A DNA stretch of 64,000 nucleotides from Fictibacillus nanhaiensis (GCF_023715445.1 NZ_JAMBOD010000004.1:186001-250000); one strand, 5' to 3'. Positions 17,333 through 26,229 are shown, counted from the stretch's first letter. The notes: generated by a model from the sequence alone, not told the origin. Made by a program: numbers and translations.

Positions 17333-17365
17333 CGGCTCACTCCATACTTGGGGTGGCCGATTTTT
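17333..17365 (+). terminator. Terminator of the ABC exporter
   Basis: CCGGCTCACTCC...GGGGTGGCCG forms an imperfect hairpin followed by ATTTTTTTATTT, just after the stop. Confidence 0.65.
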
Positions 17366-17389
17366 TTATTTGTGTCACCGATACTTTTA

Positions 17390-17520
17390 CGGTACGTGTT
17401 CTTATATTTCTTACACGTTCGCGAAAGATCACTGGGTTTTCACGCAGAACCCCCTCCGTTTCGCTCAAAACCCTTCCGTTTCGCTCAAACTAGCACTAGT
17501 TTCACGCAAACTCCTTATTT
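17390..17520. repeat. Right short-repeat array beside the ABC exporter
   Basis: The edge TACGTGTTCTTATATTTCTT matches the left array. CGC cores start at 17420, 17443, 17462, 17482 and 17505, spaced 19-23 bases; two are full TTTCGCTCAAA and three are variants (TTCGCGAAA, TTCACGCAG, TTTCACGCAAA). Confidence 0.75.
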
Positions 17521-17559
17521 TCAGAGAATCTGCCAATAAAAAAGAAGAGAAAGCACTTC

Positions 17560-17584
17560 AAAAATACACGAAAATGTATTTTTT
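17560..17584. terminator. Bidirectional terminator before pheA end
   Basis: AAAAATACA-CGAAAA-TGTATTTTT hairpin with T-runs on both strands. It probably stops pheA from the right. Confidence 0.6.
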
Positions 17585-17625
17585 GCTCTTCCTCTCCTAC
17601 TAAAAAGTTCCCTTAAATCACCGTT

Positions 17626-18450
17626 TTATAATTTCGTTGTATTATAGTTTCCTAAAATACGGATATCATGTCCAAAAGCCTTCAGAATCGTGATCGCTTT
17701 CGTCATTTTTTCTTCATGCAGACCCTTTTGTGCTTCTATAAAAAAGTGATAGGTACCTAATTGTTTCTTGGTCGGACGAGATTCAATCCAAGTTAAGTTA
17801 ATCGAAAGAGCCGTAAATACATTCAAAATTGAAGACAATACACCTGAATAATCTTCAGTAGGAGCAATCAAGAGCATCGTTTTCGTTCTGTCTTCACTTT
17901 TCTTTGCTGGTTCTTTGCTGATCACTACGAATCGCGTATGATTGTTGCTGCAATCTTGAATACCACTTTTCGTTATCTGCAAATCAAATAATTCTGCTGC
18001 ATATTTTGATGCAATGGCTGCAACATCTTTTCTTTCTTGATTTTTAACAGCTTGAGCTGCTGCAGACGTACTGTCAAACTGCATGCTTTTCACTTTAGAT
18101 TCTCTAATAAAATCCCTGCATTGAGCAAGGGCAGGTACGATGGACCAGACTTCACGAACATCATCTAAAGAAGCCCCTTTTCGTGTAAGAAGGTGCAGCG
18201 AAACCGGGAAAATCAATTCTGCTTCTACAAACAGATCATAAGTTAATAGACCATCTGCTGTTATATTAATTGTACCTTCAATGGAATTTTCGATGGGAAC
18301 GATCCCTTTATCCGCTTTCCCCTCACCGACTGCTTCGAGAACATCGACGATGGAATCACTTTTATGCCACTCAATATCATCAGCTTTGAAATAACGAAAG
18401 GCAGCTTCTTCTGAGAAACTTCCTTGAGGACCTAAATATGCTACTTTCAT
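17626..18450 (-). CDS. pheA: Prephenate dehydratase
   Basis: 274 residues. It converts prephenate to phenylpyruvate for phenylalanine synthesis. The catalytic domain opens MKVAYLGPQGSFSEEAA and has VPIENSIEGT and the conserved NHTRFVVI, whose Thr-Arg-Phe lies at the active site. A C-terminal ACT domain (MLLIAPTEDYSGVLSSILNVFTALSINLTWIESRPTKK) contains ESRP, the phenylalanine allosteric site. In B. subtilis pheA follows obg and pheB; here it is a single gene with a terminator and no aromatic-pathway neighbours. Confidence 0.97.
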   Translation of the reverse strand: MKVAYLGPQGSFSEEAAFRYFKADDIEWHKSDSIVDVLEAVGEGKADKGIVPIENSIEGTINITADGLLTYDLFVEAELIFPVSLHLLTRKGASLDDVREVWSIVPALAQCRDFIRESKVKSMQFDSTSAAAQAVKNQERKDVAAIASKYAAELFDLQITKSGIQDCSNNHTRFVVISKEPAKKSEDRTKTMLLIAPTEDYSGVLSSILNVFTALSINLTWIESRPTKKQLGTYHFFIEAQKGLHEEKMTKAITILKAFGHDIRILGNYNTTKL

Positions 18451-18564
18451 TTTTGGACACGCCTGCCTTTTTACTTTTCATATCAGTATACATGTATTAT
18501 TTCGTAACACCAACTGAAATTTATCAAATTTTTTATAAATTCGTTAAAGTCATGGTTTAACTAA

Positions 18565-19656
18565 TCATTTCACTTCTACAATAATATTCCCGAATCGTTT
18601 TGTACCAAAAAATACATCAAGGCGCCAGATCCCAGGTTTGCTGAATTTCATATTACTTGGGATTGAATGTATTGAACCTGAATTGGGGTCTCCAGTTAAA
18701 GGACTATTTTTAGGAAAATCGTATTTCCAAACAAGTTCTTCCTTTTCAGTTCCAGCACTTTCAACAAGCACCATCTCTTTTTCTCCGCTTTCCTTGTTTA
18801 TTGCCGTCACCTTAAAGTCGCCACTACTTAAGGTCTCTACTTCATTATGTCCTCCAAAGAAATGCCATATATACTTATCTGTTTGATCTGCTGCAAATGC
18901 CGGCCCCGAAATCCCTAGACTGTCTTTTTCTCCAACCAATACTCCAAAAGTATCCGTAGAAAATTCTTTTGACAATGACCAGTCTTCTTCTTTGCCTTTT
19001 ACCACTTTCCCATCTTTATAAATCTCAAATGACCTGGCGATATCATCTGCACTCTCCTCAGTAAAGAAAGGCGTATAAAAGTACACATGATAATTTAAGC
19101 TGCTTTCAGGAGACGTAAAATAATAATGAAGGATTTGGATGACTTCCATTGTTTTTTGATGATCTAATGTAAAAGTTGTCGGGTACTGATAACCAGCTAA
19201 CTCCTCTTTAATAAATAGGTTTTGCTTGTTCATACTTTTAACCATTTCTTCCTCATTCAACGGCTCAATTCCGCCAACCGTTTTTCCTTCTGCTTCAAAT
19301 CGTACTGATCCATCTTTGTTTTCTTTTAATGTAAAATCTTCATTAACTTGAATCGTAAAAAATTCATCAGATTGCTTATATAGATCGATTCCTGTATCAG
19401 CTTTTTGTGAAGTTCCAGGTGAACCAGGTGTTTCCTTCGTATGATCCAAGGCAAAAAAGCTGGCACTGGCTAAAAAGAATACGAGTACGACAATACTTAA
19501 AACAGCTTTATAGAATGCTGCAGCACTTTTGATCTTCTCTTTTTCCTCTAACTTAGCGAGGTTCCCTAGTATGGCATTTTTTTGATCAGCATCCATTCGG
19601 TATCTATGAAACTTCTTCATTTCTGACGTCAGGTTTTCATTCGTTAATCGTTTCAA
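18565..19656 (-). CDS. Sigma-factor-linked membrane protein with DUF4871 domain
   Basis: 363 residues from a TTG with GTGGAG 8 bases upstream. The start overlaps the sigma gene by 20 bases, so expression is coupled. A cytosolic N-terminus of about 50 residues and one transmembrane segment (AVLSIVVLVFFLASASFFAL) precede a long outer domain. The C-terminus, GDPNSGSIHSIPSNMKFSKPGIWRLDVFFG, matches the DUF4871 family as I remember it. By position and topology it is likely the anti-sigma factor for the ECF protein, with the outer domain sensing an envelope signal. No zinc-type anti-sigma motif (HxxxCxxC) is present. Confidence 0.75.
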   Translation of the reverse strand: MKRLTNENLTSEMKKFHRYRMDADQKNAILGNLAKLEEKEKIKSAAAFYKAVLSIVVLVFFLASASFFALDHTKETPGSPGTSQKADTGIDLYKQSDEFFTIQVNEDFTLKENKDGSVRFEAEGKTVGGIEPLNEEEMVKSMNKQNLFIKEELAGYQYPTTFTLDHQKTMEVIQILHYYFTSPESSLNYHVYFYTPFFTEESADDIARSFEIYKDGKVVKGKEEDWSLSKEFSTDTFGVLVGEKDSLGISGPAFAADQTDKYIWHFFGGHNEVETLSSGDFKVTAINKESGEKEMVLVESAGTEKEELVWKYDFPKNSPLTGDPNSGSIHSIPSNMKFSKPGIWRLDVFFGTKRFGNIIVEVK

Positions 19657-20167
19657 TGTAATCACTCCACTTCTCGGCTTCAAGCTTTTTCTTTAGTGAC
19701 TGAATTGCTCTGTGATAGGTGAGATTAACTTTACTAATCTTCCAATTCAATATTTGAGAAGTTTCTTCTGGTGTATAGTCCATAACACCACGTAAAATTG
19801 CGACATCTCTATAGGATGGCTTTAATTGATTAATAGCCTGATATAGTTCCATTTTCCGTTCATTCTCTAACACTAAATCCTGTGGAACCTTCTCTTTTTC
19901 AGAAAAGCGATTTACTAGATTTAATAGAAGCTGCTGCTGCCGTTTCTTTTTCCGAGTATGATCGATGGCTATGTTTCTAGCAATTGAGATCAGCCATGTC
20001 TTGGGATCAGAACGTCCTTCAAAATGATTCATATGGTTAAACCCTTTAATAAAAACGTCTTGCACGATATCCTCTACATCTTTCGTGCCCATATAATAAA
20101 TGAGAAAATTATAGATATCATTGTGGTAATCAATAAACCAGCGCTTTATCAACTCATGGTTTTTCAT
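19637..20167 (-). CDS. ECF RNA polymerase sigma factor
   Basis: 176 residues. Region 2 is YNFLIYYMGTKDVEDIVQDVFIKGFNHMNHFEGRSDPKTWLISIARNIAIDHTRKKKR, with the aspartate-rich and -10-recognition parts; region 4 is LKPSYRDVAILRGVMDYTPEETSQILNWKISKVNLTYHRAIQSLKKKL, a helix-turn-helix for the -35 element. Between them is a basic linker. The gene starts with GGGAG upstream and overlaps the DUF4871 gene, a classic sigma/anti-sigma pair. I do not see its own recognition site with certainty. Confidence 0.93.
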   Translation of the reverse strand: MKNHELIKRWFIDYHNDIYNFLIYYMGTKDVEDIVQDVFIKGFNHMNHFEGRSDPKTWLISIARNIAIDHTRKKKRQQQLLLNLVNRFSEKEKVPQDLVLENERKMELYQAINQLKPSYRDVAILRGVMDYTPEETSQILNWKISKVNLTYHRAIQSLKKKLEAEKWSDYIETINE

Positions 20168-20288
20168 GGATTCACTCCCTCTTTACCAGATCCTTCAACA
20201 ATTAGACGCTTGCCGTTTCAATAAATTTCAGTCGCCTTAACATTATTTTACATAAGCTTGTTCGGTTAAAGGGGGAAAAAACAAAAAA

Positions 20289-20320
20289 GACTGAGCAAAT
20301 TTCACTCAGTCAGTGTATTA
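20289..20320 (-). terminator. Terminator of the EamA gene
   Basis: GACTGAGTGAAATTTGCTCAGTC hairpin followed on the minus strand by TTTTTTG and more T. Confidence 0.85.
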
Positions 20321-20322
20321 AA

Positions 20323-21219
20323 TTATTTCACTATGCTGCTCTTTTCTTTCATCATCTTGATTCCATGACGTTTCCTAAATGTAGCGTTTGCTGTGAATAC
20401 ACCTGCTAAAATGATTAACGCACCCGTATATCCTCGTACCCCCATATTTTCCTGAAGAAAGATGAATGCAAAAAGGGCGGCAAAGATGGGTTCGAGTGAA
20501 AAAAGAAAGGCTGTGCTCTCAGGCGTTGTGTATTTTTGAGCAATGGACTGCATAACAAATCCATAAGCAGAACAAATAAATGCCAGCCCGAGTATAGCGA
20601 CCCAATGAATCACTTTCTGAGGTAAAACAGGTGTTTCTAAAATAAATGTTCCAATGGTCGCAAACAAGGTGGCAAATCCAAGCTGAAAGATTCCCAGCTG
20701 TAAGGTATCCACTTCACGTGCAAAGTGATTTGTTACGATGATGTGTATCGCATACAAGAACGCAGCAGCTAAACAAAAAACCGAACCAAACGCAAAGGTA
20801 AAATCTTCTCCGATGGTTAGTAGCGCTAAACCTATAGTAACAATCGCAACCCCTGAACTTATCTTTTTACTCGGCAGCTTTCTTGTGATGAACACCTGTA
20901 GAATTGGCACTAAGATTACCGTTGTACTAATCAAAAAACCAGCCGATGAAGCTGTCGTATGTTTAATGCCATACATAAGCGTAATGAAGATCCCCCATAG
21001 TAAAAATCCAACGATCGAACCGTATTTCAAAGTTTTAGCATCTGTATGAAATACTTTTTTCCGAAAGATCATCATCATAACGATAAAAGCGATCCCAAAT
21101 CGTAATGCCACAATAGTTAAGGCTGGGATAGTATCTACACATAGTTTCATAAAAATATAAGATATTCCCCAGCCCATGGATACAGAAACTAAAATCCAGT
21201 TCGCTTGTTTAGGTGTCAT
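20323..21219 (-). CDS. EamA/DMT-superfamily exporter
   Basis: 298 residues with ten predicted transmembrane helices in two EamA repeats (first about 6-140, second about 150-280; the second repeat opens FGSVFCLAAAFLYAIHIIV). SLEPIFAALFAFIFLQENM is the usual EamA helix. This family exports amino acids, sugars or metabolites. It is divergent from a LysR gene across a 120-base region, a common pairing in which the regulator controls the exporter. Confidence 0.85.
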   Translation of the reverse strand: MTPKQANWILVSVSMGWGISYIFMKLCVDTIPALTIVALRFGIAFIVMMMIFRKKVFHTDAKTLKYGSIVGFLLWGIFITLMYGIKHTTASSAGFLISTTVILVPILQVFITRKLPSKKISSGVAIVTIGLALLTIGEDFTFAFGSVFCLAAAFLYAIHIIVTNHFAREVDTLQLGIFQLGFATLFATIGTFILETPVLPQKVIHWVAILGLAFICSAYGFVMQSIAQKYTTPESTAFLFSLEPIFAALFAFIFLQENMGVRGYTGALIILAGVFTANATFRKRHGIKMMKEKSSIVK

Positions 21220-21308
21220 GCAGTACGCCCTAACCTCTCATTTTTTTAGATTAGGTTTATCGTATCACCTTCATTTGCATTAATAAAACGAATATTTATA
21301 ATAGAACT

Positions 21309-21323
21309 ATTAGTAATTCTAAT
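21309..21323. promoter_or_regulatory. Likely LysR box
   Basis: ATTAG-TAATT-CTAAT is a 15-base interrupted palindrome of the T-N11-A type used by LysR proteins, 18 bases before the regulator start and within the divergent promoter region. Confidence 0.6.
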
Positions 21324-21340
21324 GGTAAGGAGAGAATAGA

Positions 21341-22201
21341 ATGAATGCGTATTATGCTTTTATTAAAGCTATAGAGACAGGCAGTTTTACGAAAGCTGCT
21401 GAAGAACTTGGTTATACCCAATCAGCTATTAGCCAAATGGTGCATTCATTAGAAGAGGAACTTTCGACGGTTCTTATATTACGCTCTCGAACGGGTATTA
21501 CATTGACACCTGACGGAGAGGAGTTTTTACCATACATCAAGAAAATTTGTAATTCGCACAGGGAATTGCAAGAAAAGGTTAAAGAGATGGAAGGGCTTGA
21601 AAGTGGGCTTATCCGAATCGGCGTATTTTCAAGTGTTTCCTGTCACTGGCTGCCAGGATTGATTACAGATTTTAAGATGGAGTATCCAGCTGTTCACTTT
21701 GAATTGCATCAAGGTGATTACACAGAGATCTCGAATTGGATTAAAGAAGGCAGCGTAGACTTTGGCTTTGTGAACCCAAAAGCTGTATCGAACCTGACTA
21801 CTATTCCCTTGAAAGAAGATGAAATGTTCGCTGTATTGCCAAAAGATCATCGTTTTTCAGGGCAAAACGAAGTGCCATTAAAAGAGCTGTTGAATGAACC
21901 TTATATCCTTTTAGATGAAGGAGAAATTAGTGAACCGTTAACGATTTTTCAACAAAATAATTTTGAACCGAATATTCAATACCGGGTACATGATGATTAT
22001 ACAATTATGTCTATGATCGAACAGGGTCTGGGTATTTCAATCCTGCCAAAACTTGTTTTGCATCGCTGTCCTTATCAAATTGTGACTAAAAAAATTTCCC
22101 CCTCTTTTGCCCGGACAATTAGTTTGGCTTATAAAGATAAAAGAGTTTTACCGATCGCAAGCCGATATTTTATTGATTTTATTATTGAACGGTATAGCTA
22201 A
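21341..22201 (+). CDS. LysR-family transcriptional regulator
   Basis: 286 residues. The N-terminal winged helix-turn-helix is MNAYYAFIKAIETGSFTKAAEELGYTQSAISQMVHSLEEELSTVLILRSRTGITLTPDGE. The remainder is the two-lobed effector domain (SGLIRIGVFSSVSCHWLPGLI, FGFVNPKAV, DEMFAVLPKDH). AGGAGA lies upstream of the ATG. It is divergent from the EamA exporter, whose substrate or a related metabolite is the likely co-inducer. The upstream interrupted palindrome at 21309 is the best candidate binding site. Confidence 0.93.
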   Translation: MNAYYAFIKAIETGSFTKAAEELGYTQSAISQMVHSLEEELSTVLILRSRTGITLTPDGEEFLPYIKKICNSHRELQEKVKEMEGLESGLIRIGVFSSVSCHWLPGLITDFKMEYPAVHFELHQGDYTEISNWIKEGSVDFGFVNPKAVSNLTTIPLKEDEMFAVLPKDHRFSGQNEVPLKELLNEPYILLDEGEISEPLTIFQQNNFEPNIQYRVHDDYTIMSMIEQGLGISILPKLVLHRCPYQIVTKKISPSFARTISLAYKDKRVLPIASRYFIDFIIERYS

Positions 22202-22218
22202 GCATGATAAACATGAAA

Positions 22219-22252
22219 AAGAGTAACCACATTAACTTAAGTCGTTACTCTT
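22219..22252. terminator. Terminator between convergent LysR and SRPBCC genes
   Basis: AAGAGTAAC pairs with GTTACTCTT over a 16-base loop. It lies between convergent stops and can act in both directions, but there is no strong T-run. Confidence 0.6.
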
Positions 22253-22261
22253 CAAAACGGT

Positions 22262-22705
22262 TTAATGGATTAATGATGCTCTTAAAGTATTTATATCATT
22301 TTCTAAATAACCCTTTAAACAAGTTAACGTATAAACCCAGCCTTCTTTTTGTCCCATCATTTTGTTAACAACTTCAGGATCATCTTCTTTCAAACCTGAT
22401 TCGATTACTTCAATCATTGTACTCTTATCATCCAATTCAGTTAGTGTGATGGTCACAATGGTTCCTTGATTATGTTCGGCTCCCCAGGAAAAAACGATTT
22501 TCTTATTTTCCTCAACTTCTAGAACATTTATAGCCCCTTCTGCATTGTACTCGTCATATCTTAATGTAACCGTCTTGCCTTGTTCCCATCTTTCAGAACT
22601 GGAGGAAAACCAAAAACCCCCAATTTTCTCAGGATCGACGATAGCTTCAAACACTTCGCCCGGAGTCTTATTGATCTTCATTTTTGTGGTTACTTGGGTA
22701 TTCAT
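22262..22705 (-). CDS. SRPBCC/AHSA1-domain protein
   Basis: 147 residues. MKINKTPGEVFEAIVDPEKIGGFWFSSSSERWEQGKTVTLRYDEY, then KIVFSWGAEHNQGTIVTITLTEL and EGWVYTLTCLKGYLE match the AHSA1/START-like fold, which has a deep hydrophobic cavity for small ligands. GGAG lies 11 bases before the ATG. It is the first gene transcribed leftward from its own promoter and is not in the pentapeptide gene's direct overlap. The ligand is unknown; this is one of four AHSA1-type proteins in the window. Confidence 0.8.
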   Translation of the reverse strand: MNTQVTTKMKINKTPGEVFEAIVDPEKIGGFWFSSSSERWEQGKTVTLRYDEYNAEGAINVLEVEENKKIVFSWGAEHNQGTIVTITLTELDDKSTMIEVIESGLKEDDPEVVNKMMGQKEGWVYTLTCLKGYLENDINTLRASLIH

Positions 22706-22738
22706 GTTAACAACTCTCCTATTCTGTTCAAAATATTC

Positions 22739-23383
22739 TTAGTCGTACTTAACTATCAAACCAAACACTTCAATCAAGGATGCAGCCTGTTCTGGTGAAA
22801 TAATGGCCCCGCGAAGATCATCTTCTTTTATATGTATAAATGTAAATTGACATTGACTAAGATCCACATTCTTTAAGGAGGTGTCAGAGAACTGCACCTC
22901 TTGAATCGTGGATGTTCCAAATTGCACATTATCCAATGCTGCACCAATGAAATTGGCTTCTTTTAACAAGCAAAGATCGAATCGAACATCGCAAAGCTCT
23001 GTCAGATTAAACAAGGAATAAGGAGCAGGGCAATCTATAAACTGAACATCTCGCATCACCGCTTCATCAAAGTCCGTCCCAACCAGTTTACACTCTCTAA
23101 ACTCAACACGATTAAATCGGGCACCGTTTAATTTTACATTCGAAAGATCACACTTTTCAAAGACGACGTCAACCCATGAAGAAAAGGGCAGATGCGATTC
23201 CCCAAAGTTAACCCCTTTTACGTAAACCTCACTAAACTGAATGTTCTTGGCGCTCATCGTACCAATCGTTGACTCAATCCTTCCTATTTCGTACACAGCC
23301 CCATCCTCTAGTTCATTGATTTCTAGTGTTTCCAAGTCTTCCGGAAGATCTGGGCTGTGAATAGCCCTAATTTTCTTTTTCAA
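22739..23383 (-). CDS. Pentapeptide-repeat protein
   Basis: 214 residues, TTG start with GGGGG 9 bases upstream. Repeats of the A(D/N)LXX form run from about residue 50 to 200, for example FEKCDLSNVKLNGARFNRVEFRECKLVGTDF and ANFIGAALDNVQF. Such repeats form a right-handed beta-helix. Some members protect DNA gyrase, but most have unknown roles; nothing here shows gyrase binding. It follows the MBL gene by 27 bases, so they may share a transcript. Confidence 0.85.
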   Translation of the reverse strand: MKKKIRAIHSPDLPEDLETLEINELEDGAVYEIGRIESTIGTMSAKNIQFSEVYVKGVNFGESHLPFSSWVDVVFEKCDLSNVKLNGARFNRVEFRECKLVGTDFDEAVMRDVQFIDCPAPYSLFNLTELCDVRFDLCLLKEANFIGAALDNVQFGTSTIQEVQFSDTSLKNVDLSQCQFTFIHIKEDDLRGAIISPEQAASLIEVFGLIVKYD

Positions 23384-23410
23384 AATAAGTCGCCCCCATT
23401 ATAGATGGTA

Positions 23411-24244
23411 TTATCTTCGGTCATTGATTAGTGAGTTCACTGTATGTTTTGGAGAACTTTCAAAAAATGAGAAATATTGCAAAGCTTTGTTTTTAGGAAA
23501 AAAATCTTTTCTGATCCTATTCATTGGTATACCTGCATCATGCGCTTTAATTACTTTTTCTTGCAGGCTTAACAAATAATCCAGCTTCTTTTCTAGCAAT
23601 CTGCGTCCATTTTTTAAATATCCACTATGTGAACAATATACCTCCTGGAAGTTATGGGTTAACACAAGTTCAATAGACCTGATAATCTTTGGAACCGATT
23701 CGAAAGAAAAGTGAGCCGTAGGAGAATGGAACAAATAAAGGTCACCCGAGAAACAAATTTTCTTTTCTTCATCGATTAGGACAATATGATCCTCCGCATG
23801 ACCGGGTGTATGTACTACTTTAAAATAATAGGAAGCTGTCTTGATATATTCCCCCTCTATCGGGAGAGCATGAAACGATTTTCTGTTATTCCATAAGAGC
23901 GATCGATATAAAGGCAGCCTCGTCTGTTTGTTACATATTGAAACACCAAGTGGATGAATATACTGTGGAATCATAAATTCATCTTCTATCCATCTGCTAT
24001 TTCCCGTATGATCTTCATGATGATGGGTATGGATAACTCGATTTACCTGCAGTTTCTTTAAGATGGCTTTTACATCCTTTTCTGCACTCTTCGGGCCTGA
24101 ATCTAAGAGAATATCATCGATCTGAAAAAGATAGACTGGCATCTTAATGCCCAATGTTTTGACTTCCACCTTATAAGAATTGATCATAAACATCTCATCT
24201 TCTTTCGTAATTATGATTGGATCCCATAACTTTTGATCTTTCAA
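23411..24244 (-). CDS. Metallo-beta-lactamase-fold hydrolase
   Basis: 277 residues. THHHEDHTGN at 73-82 gives the H-x-H-x-D-H metal ligands (H74, H76, D78, H79). HTPGHAEDHIVLID supplies the next His, and KICFSGDLYLF the bridging Asp. This fold carries two metals and hydrolyses thioesters, lactones or phosphodiesters. The start is uncertain: a TTG with weak TAGGTAG, or ATG at Met18/Met20. Substrate unknown. Confidence 0.85.
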   Translation of the reverse strand: MKDQKLWDPIIITKEDEMFMINSYKVEVKTLGIKMPVYLFQIDDILLDSGPKSAEKDVKAILKKLQVNRVIHTHHHEDHTGNSRWIEDEFMIPQYIHPLGVSICNKQTRLPLYRSLLWNNRKSFHALPIEGEYIKTASYYFKVVHTPGHAEDHIVLIDEEKKICFSGDLYLFHSPTAHFSFESVPKIIRSIELVLTHNFQEVYCSHSGYLKNGRRLLEKKLDYLLSLQEKVIKAHDAGIPMNRIRKDFFPKNKALQYFSFFESSPKHTVNSLINDRR

Positions 24245-24413
24245 TCTACCTATTATTATGATTACATAATACCAGTAATTTTGAAACTTAATTTACTTAT
24301 ATGTGAGCCTGTACAGTAAGTCTATGTATAACCATCCTGACCGATTGTTTCATACCGGTGTTTGATTTAAAATAATTACGTCAAATAGTAAAAGTAAAGG
24401 CAGGTTACTTCGT

Positions 24414-24689
24414 TGCACCCAGGTATCTTTTTTGCATTCCACTATTATTTTGACAGGAATTTTTTTATTTTTGGGAATAGGGATGTTAGTCAGTTCAAGC
24501 GTTTATTTGAGGGATATTCCTATATATTTAGGGAAAGATTTTGAAGTATTGAGCGGGAAACCATCATCTGTAGAAGATAGAAATACTTCAAAGACAGGTG
24601 CAACTGACACCTAAGTAACGATTAAGGACAAAGAAATGAAATTATTTGAGCATGGCCAATATATAAGTACCAAAAACCAGAAATATTAA
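24414..24689 (+). pseudogene. Degraded small membrane protein gene
   Basis: A frame from 24432 encodes a transmembrane helix (IILTGIFLFLGIGMLVSSSV) then DIPIYLGKDFEVLSGKPSS, and meets TAA at 24612. The same frame continues immediately as VTIKDKEMKLFEHGQYI to another TAA at 24687, so the first stop looks like a nonsense change. The apparent start is a TTG without a good ribosome site; one more T in the TTTTTT at 24428 would join it to a better-placed TTG. Confidence 0.6.
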
Positions 24690-24780
24690 AAAAGAAACAT
24701 TTTACTTTTTATTACTTACCTCATTCTGAATGGATTGTTTCCAACAAAATTGACTAGTGTTAAGCACCCTCATGTAAAAA

Positions 24781-24806
24781 GCGTTTATCTGAACTCAGAT
24801 AAACGC
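24781..24806 (-). terminator. Terminator of the LysM-amidase gene
   Basis: GCGTTTATCTGA-CAGATAAACGC hairpin, followed on the minus strand by TTTTT. Confidence 0.9.
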
Positions 24807-24812
24807 CCATAT

Positions 24813-25829
24813 TTATTGCCAGGATGCTCGTATTTCTTTCATTTTTTGTGTAACAAGAGGATAAAAGTATTTTTTTGCACTTGCAGTGGAGTTTCCACCG
24901 AAAAAGGATGTACCTGGGCAAGTTTTAACAGCATGTCCTTTACTGTTGTCAAACACTTTTTCCCCTGTATTAATATCCCACCAATGATGGTAGGAGATCG
25001 TTTCAATGGACGGCGTTAACCCGTATTTCAAACTGAGTAAAGCCGTGACCATAACAATTGTTTCTCTTTGTTCCTTCGTCATCTGATTCTTGCCTTTATC
25101 AAAGTTCCCTACATTCTCTATCGCTAATGCATCGGCCTCAATTCGAATCATGGCTTCTTTGTTCTGTAAGCCATATGAACCTTCGGGAGGCGTATCAAAC
25201 GGTCTGCCAACAGCTACTTTTCCGTCCGGAAAGGTTGTCAAATGCTGACTGATATTGCTCCACCCCATCCCCTTAACATGATGTTCCTCCATTCCTTTTA
25301 ATAATGAAAAATGATTAGAACCATTGAACTGCTGGTAGGAAGGTATATAAGTATGATGTTGCTGGATCTTTCCTATCTTTCTCGTGAAGATATGATTGAA
25401 GAGCCAATCCTTAAAGTCCTCCCTGCTCATCAATACATATTGTCCTTGCATGGCCAGTTTTTTAGGAGGGATTTTTATTTTTTGCCCAATATATAGATTG
25501 TTCGAAGAAAGACGATTAGCCGTTTTTATAGATTGAATCGTAGAATTAAACACTCGTGAAAGATCCCATAGGGTATCTCCTGAAACCACCTTGTACATGA
25601 TGGGAACCCGTAATTTTTGTCCGACCAGTATTTTATCCGACTGTAACCCATTTATTAGTTTCAGATCATTTACGGATGTCCCATACGTTTTTGCGATTTT
25701 CCCAAGATAGTCCCCAGGTTTTACATCATACATATTTCTTGGATTATTCTTTGCTTGGGCAGGAGACATATTGATTCCTAGTAAAAAAATAAAGGTACAT
25801 AGGAGGACGAAAGTTTTTTTCATCATCAT
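24813..25829 (-). CDS. LysM-containing N-acetylmuramoyl-L-alanine amidase
   Basis: 338 residues from MMMKKTFVLL with AAAGGA upstream; an ATG seven residues earlier is possible. A signal peptide ends near AQA. Two LysM domains (YDVKPGDYLGKIAKTYGTSVNDLKLINGL and YKVVSGDTLWDLSRVFNSTIQSIKTANRL) bind peptidoglycan. The C-terminal part has the Amidase_2/PGRP pattern, including HHVKGMGWSNISQHLTTFPDG, YHHWWDINTGE and KTCPGTSFFGG, whose histidines and Cys are the zinc ligands. It should cut the amide bond between sugar and peptide in the cell wall, for growth, sporulation or germination. Confidence 0.9.
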   Translation of the reverse strand: MMMKKTFVLLCTFIFLLGINMSPAQAKNNPRNMYDVKPGDYLGKIAKTYGTSVNDLKLINGLQSDKILVGQKLRVPIMYKVVSGDTLWDLSRVFNSTIQSIKTANRLSSNNLYIGQKIKIPPKKLAMQGQYVLMSREDFKDWLFNHIFTRKIGKIQQHHTYIPSYQQFNGSNHFSLLKGMEEHHVKGMGWSNISQHLTTFPDGKVAVGRPFDTPPEGSYGLQNKEAMIRIEADALAIENVGNFDKGKNQMTKEQRETIVMVTALLSLKYGLTPSIETISYHHWWDINTGEKVFDNSKGHAVKTCPGTSFFGGNSTASAKKYFYPLVTQKMKEIRASWQ

Positions 25830-26055
25830 TAAAAATCCTTTCCTGAACAAATTTAATCTTATCTTGTTATTTTTGTAAAAGAGCTATTAAATTATTCTAA
25901 CAAGCATAAAAAAGGACCACCCAATACGTGAGCAGTCCTCCTTACATATTCATAAACAAGTATTTATTTTAGTCCAACGCACAAGAATAAAGGCTAAACC
26001 AATAAACACATAAAAAATTCGTTATGGGTGAGCCTCTTTTTCCTTTTATCTTTGA

Positions 26056-26229
26056 TTATCCCGTAATACTTCTTTCAATGGCATCATCCCAACTAGGAAA
26101 ATAATGAAGGGCATTTCTCATGAGTTGAGGATTTGATTTCTTCACTTGTTTCTTATTTAAATTCATGCCTTTTGCTTTTAATCCTTGAATCTCCGATAAG
26201 ACTTCTTCTGAGCTCATATTTACTTCCAT
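26056..26229 (-). CDS. Small HEAR-like repeat protein
   Basis: 57 residues from MEVNMSSEEVL, with AAGGAGG 7-8 bases upstream. An open frame continues another 35 codons upstream but lies before this ribosome site. VLSEIQGLKAKGMNLNKKQVKKSNPQLMRNALHYFPSWDDAIERS resembles the DNA-contacting repeat that accompanies HNH homing endonucleases (ending in F-SW-AI). No nuclease is nearby. A DNA-binding accessory role is inference. Confidence 0.6.
   Translation of the reverse strand: MEVNMSSEEVLSEIQGLKAKGMNLNKKQVKKSNPQLMRNALHYFPSWDDAIERSITG

Noticed and set aside
17238-17603. 121-codon ORF overlapping the exporter end
   Set aside because: It covers the exporter's last codons out of frame, then its terminator and the repeat array; no ribosome site.
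24735-25019. 94-codon plus-strand ORF over the LysM-amidase end
   Set aside because: Antisense to the amidase and its terminator; Cys/Phe-rich without signals.
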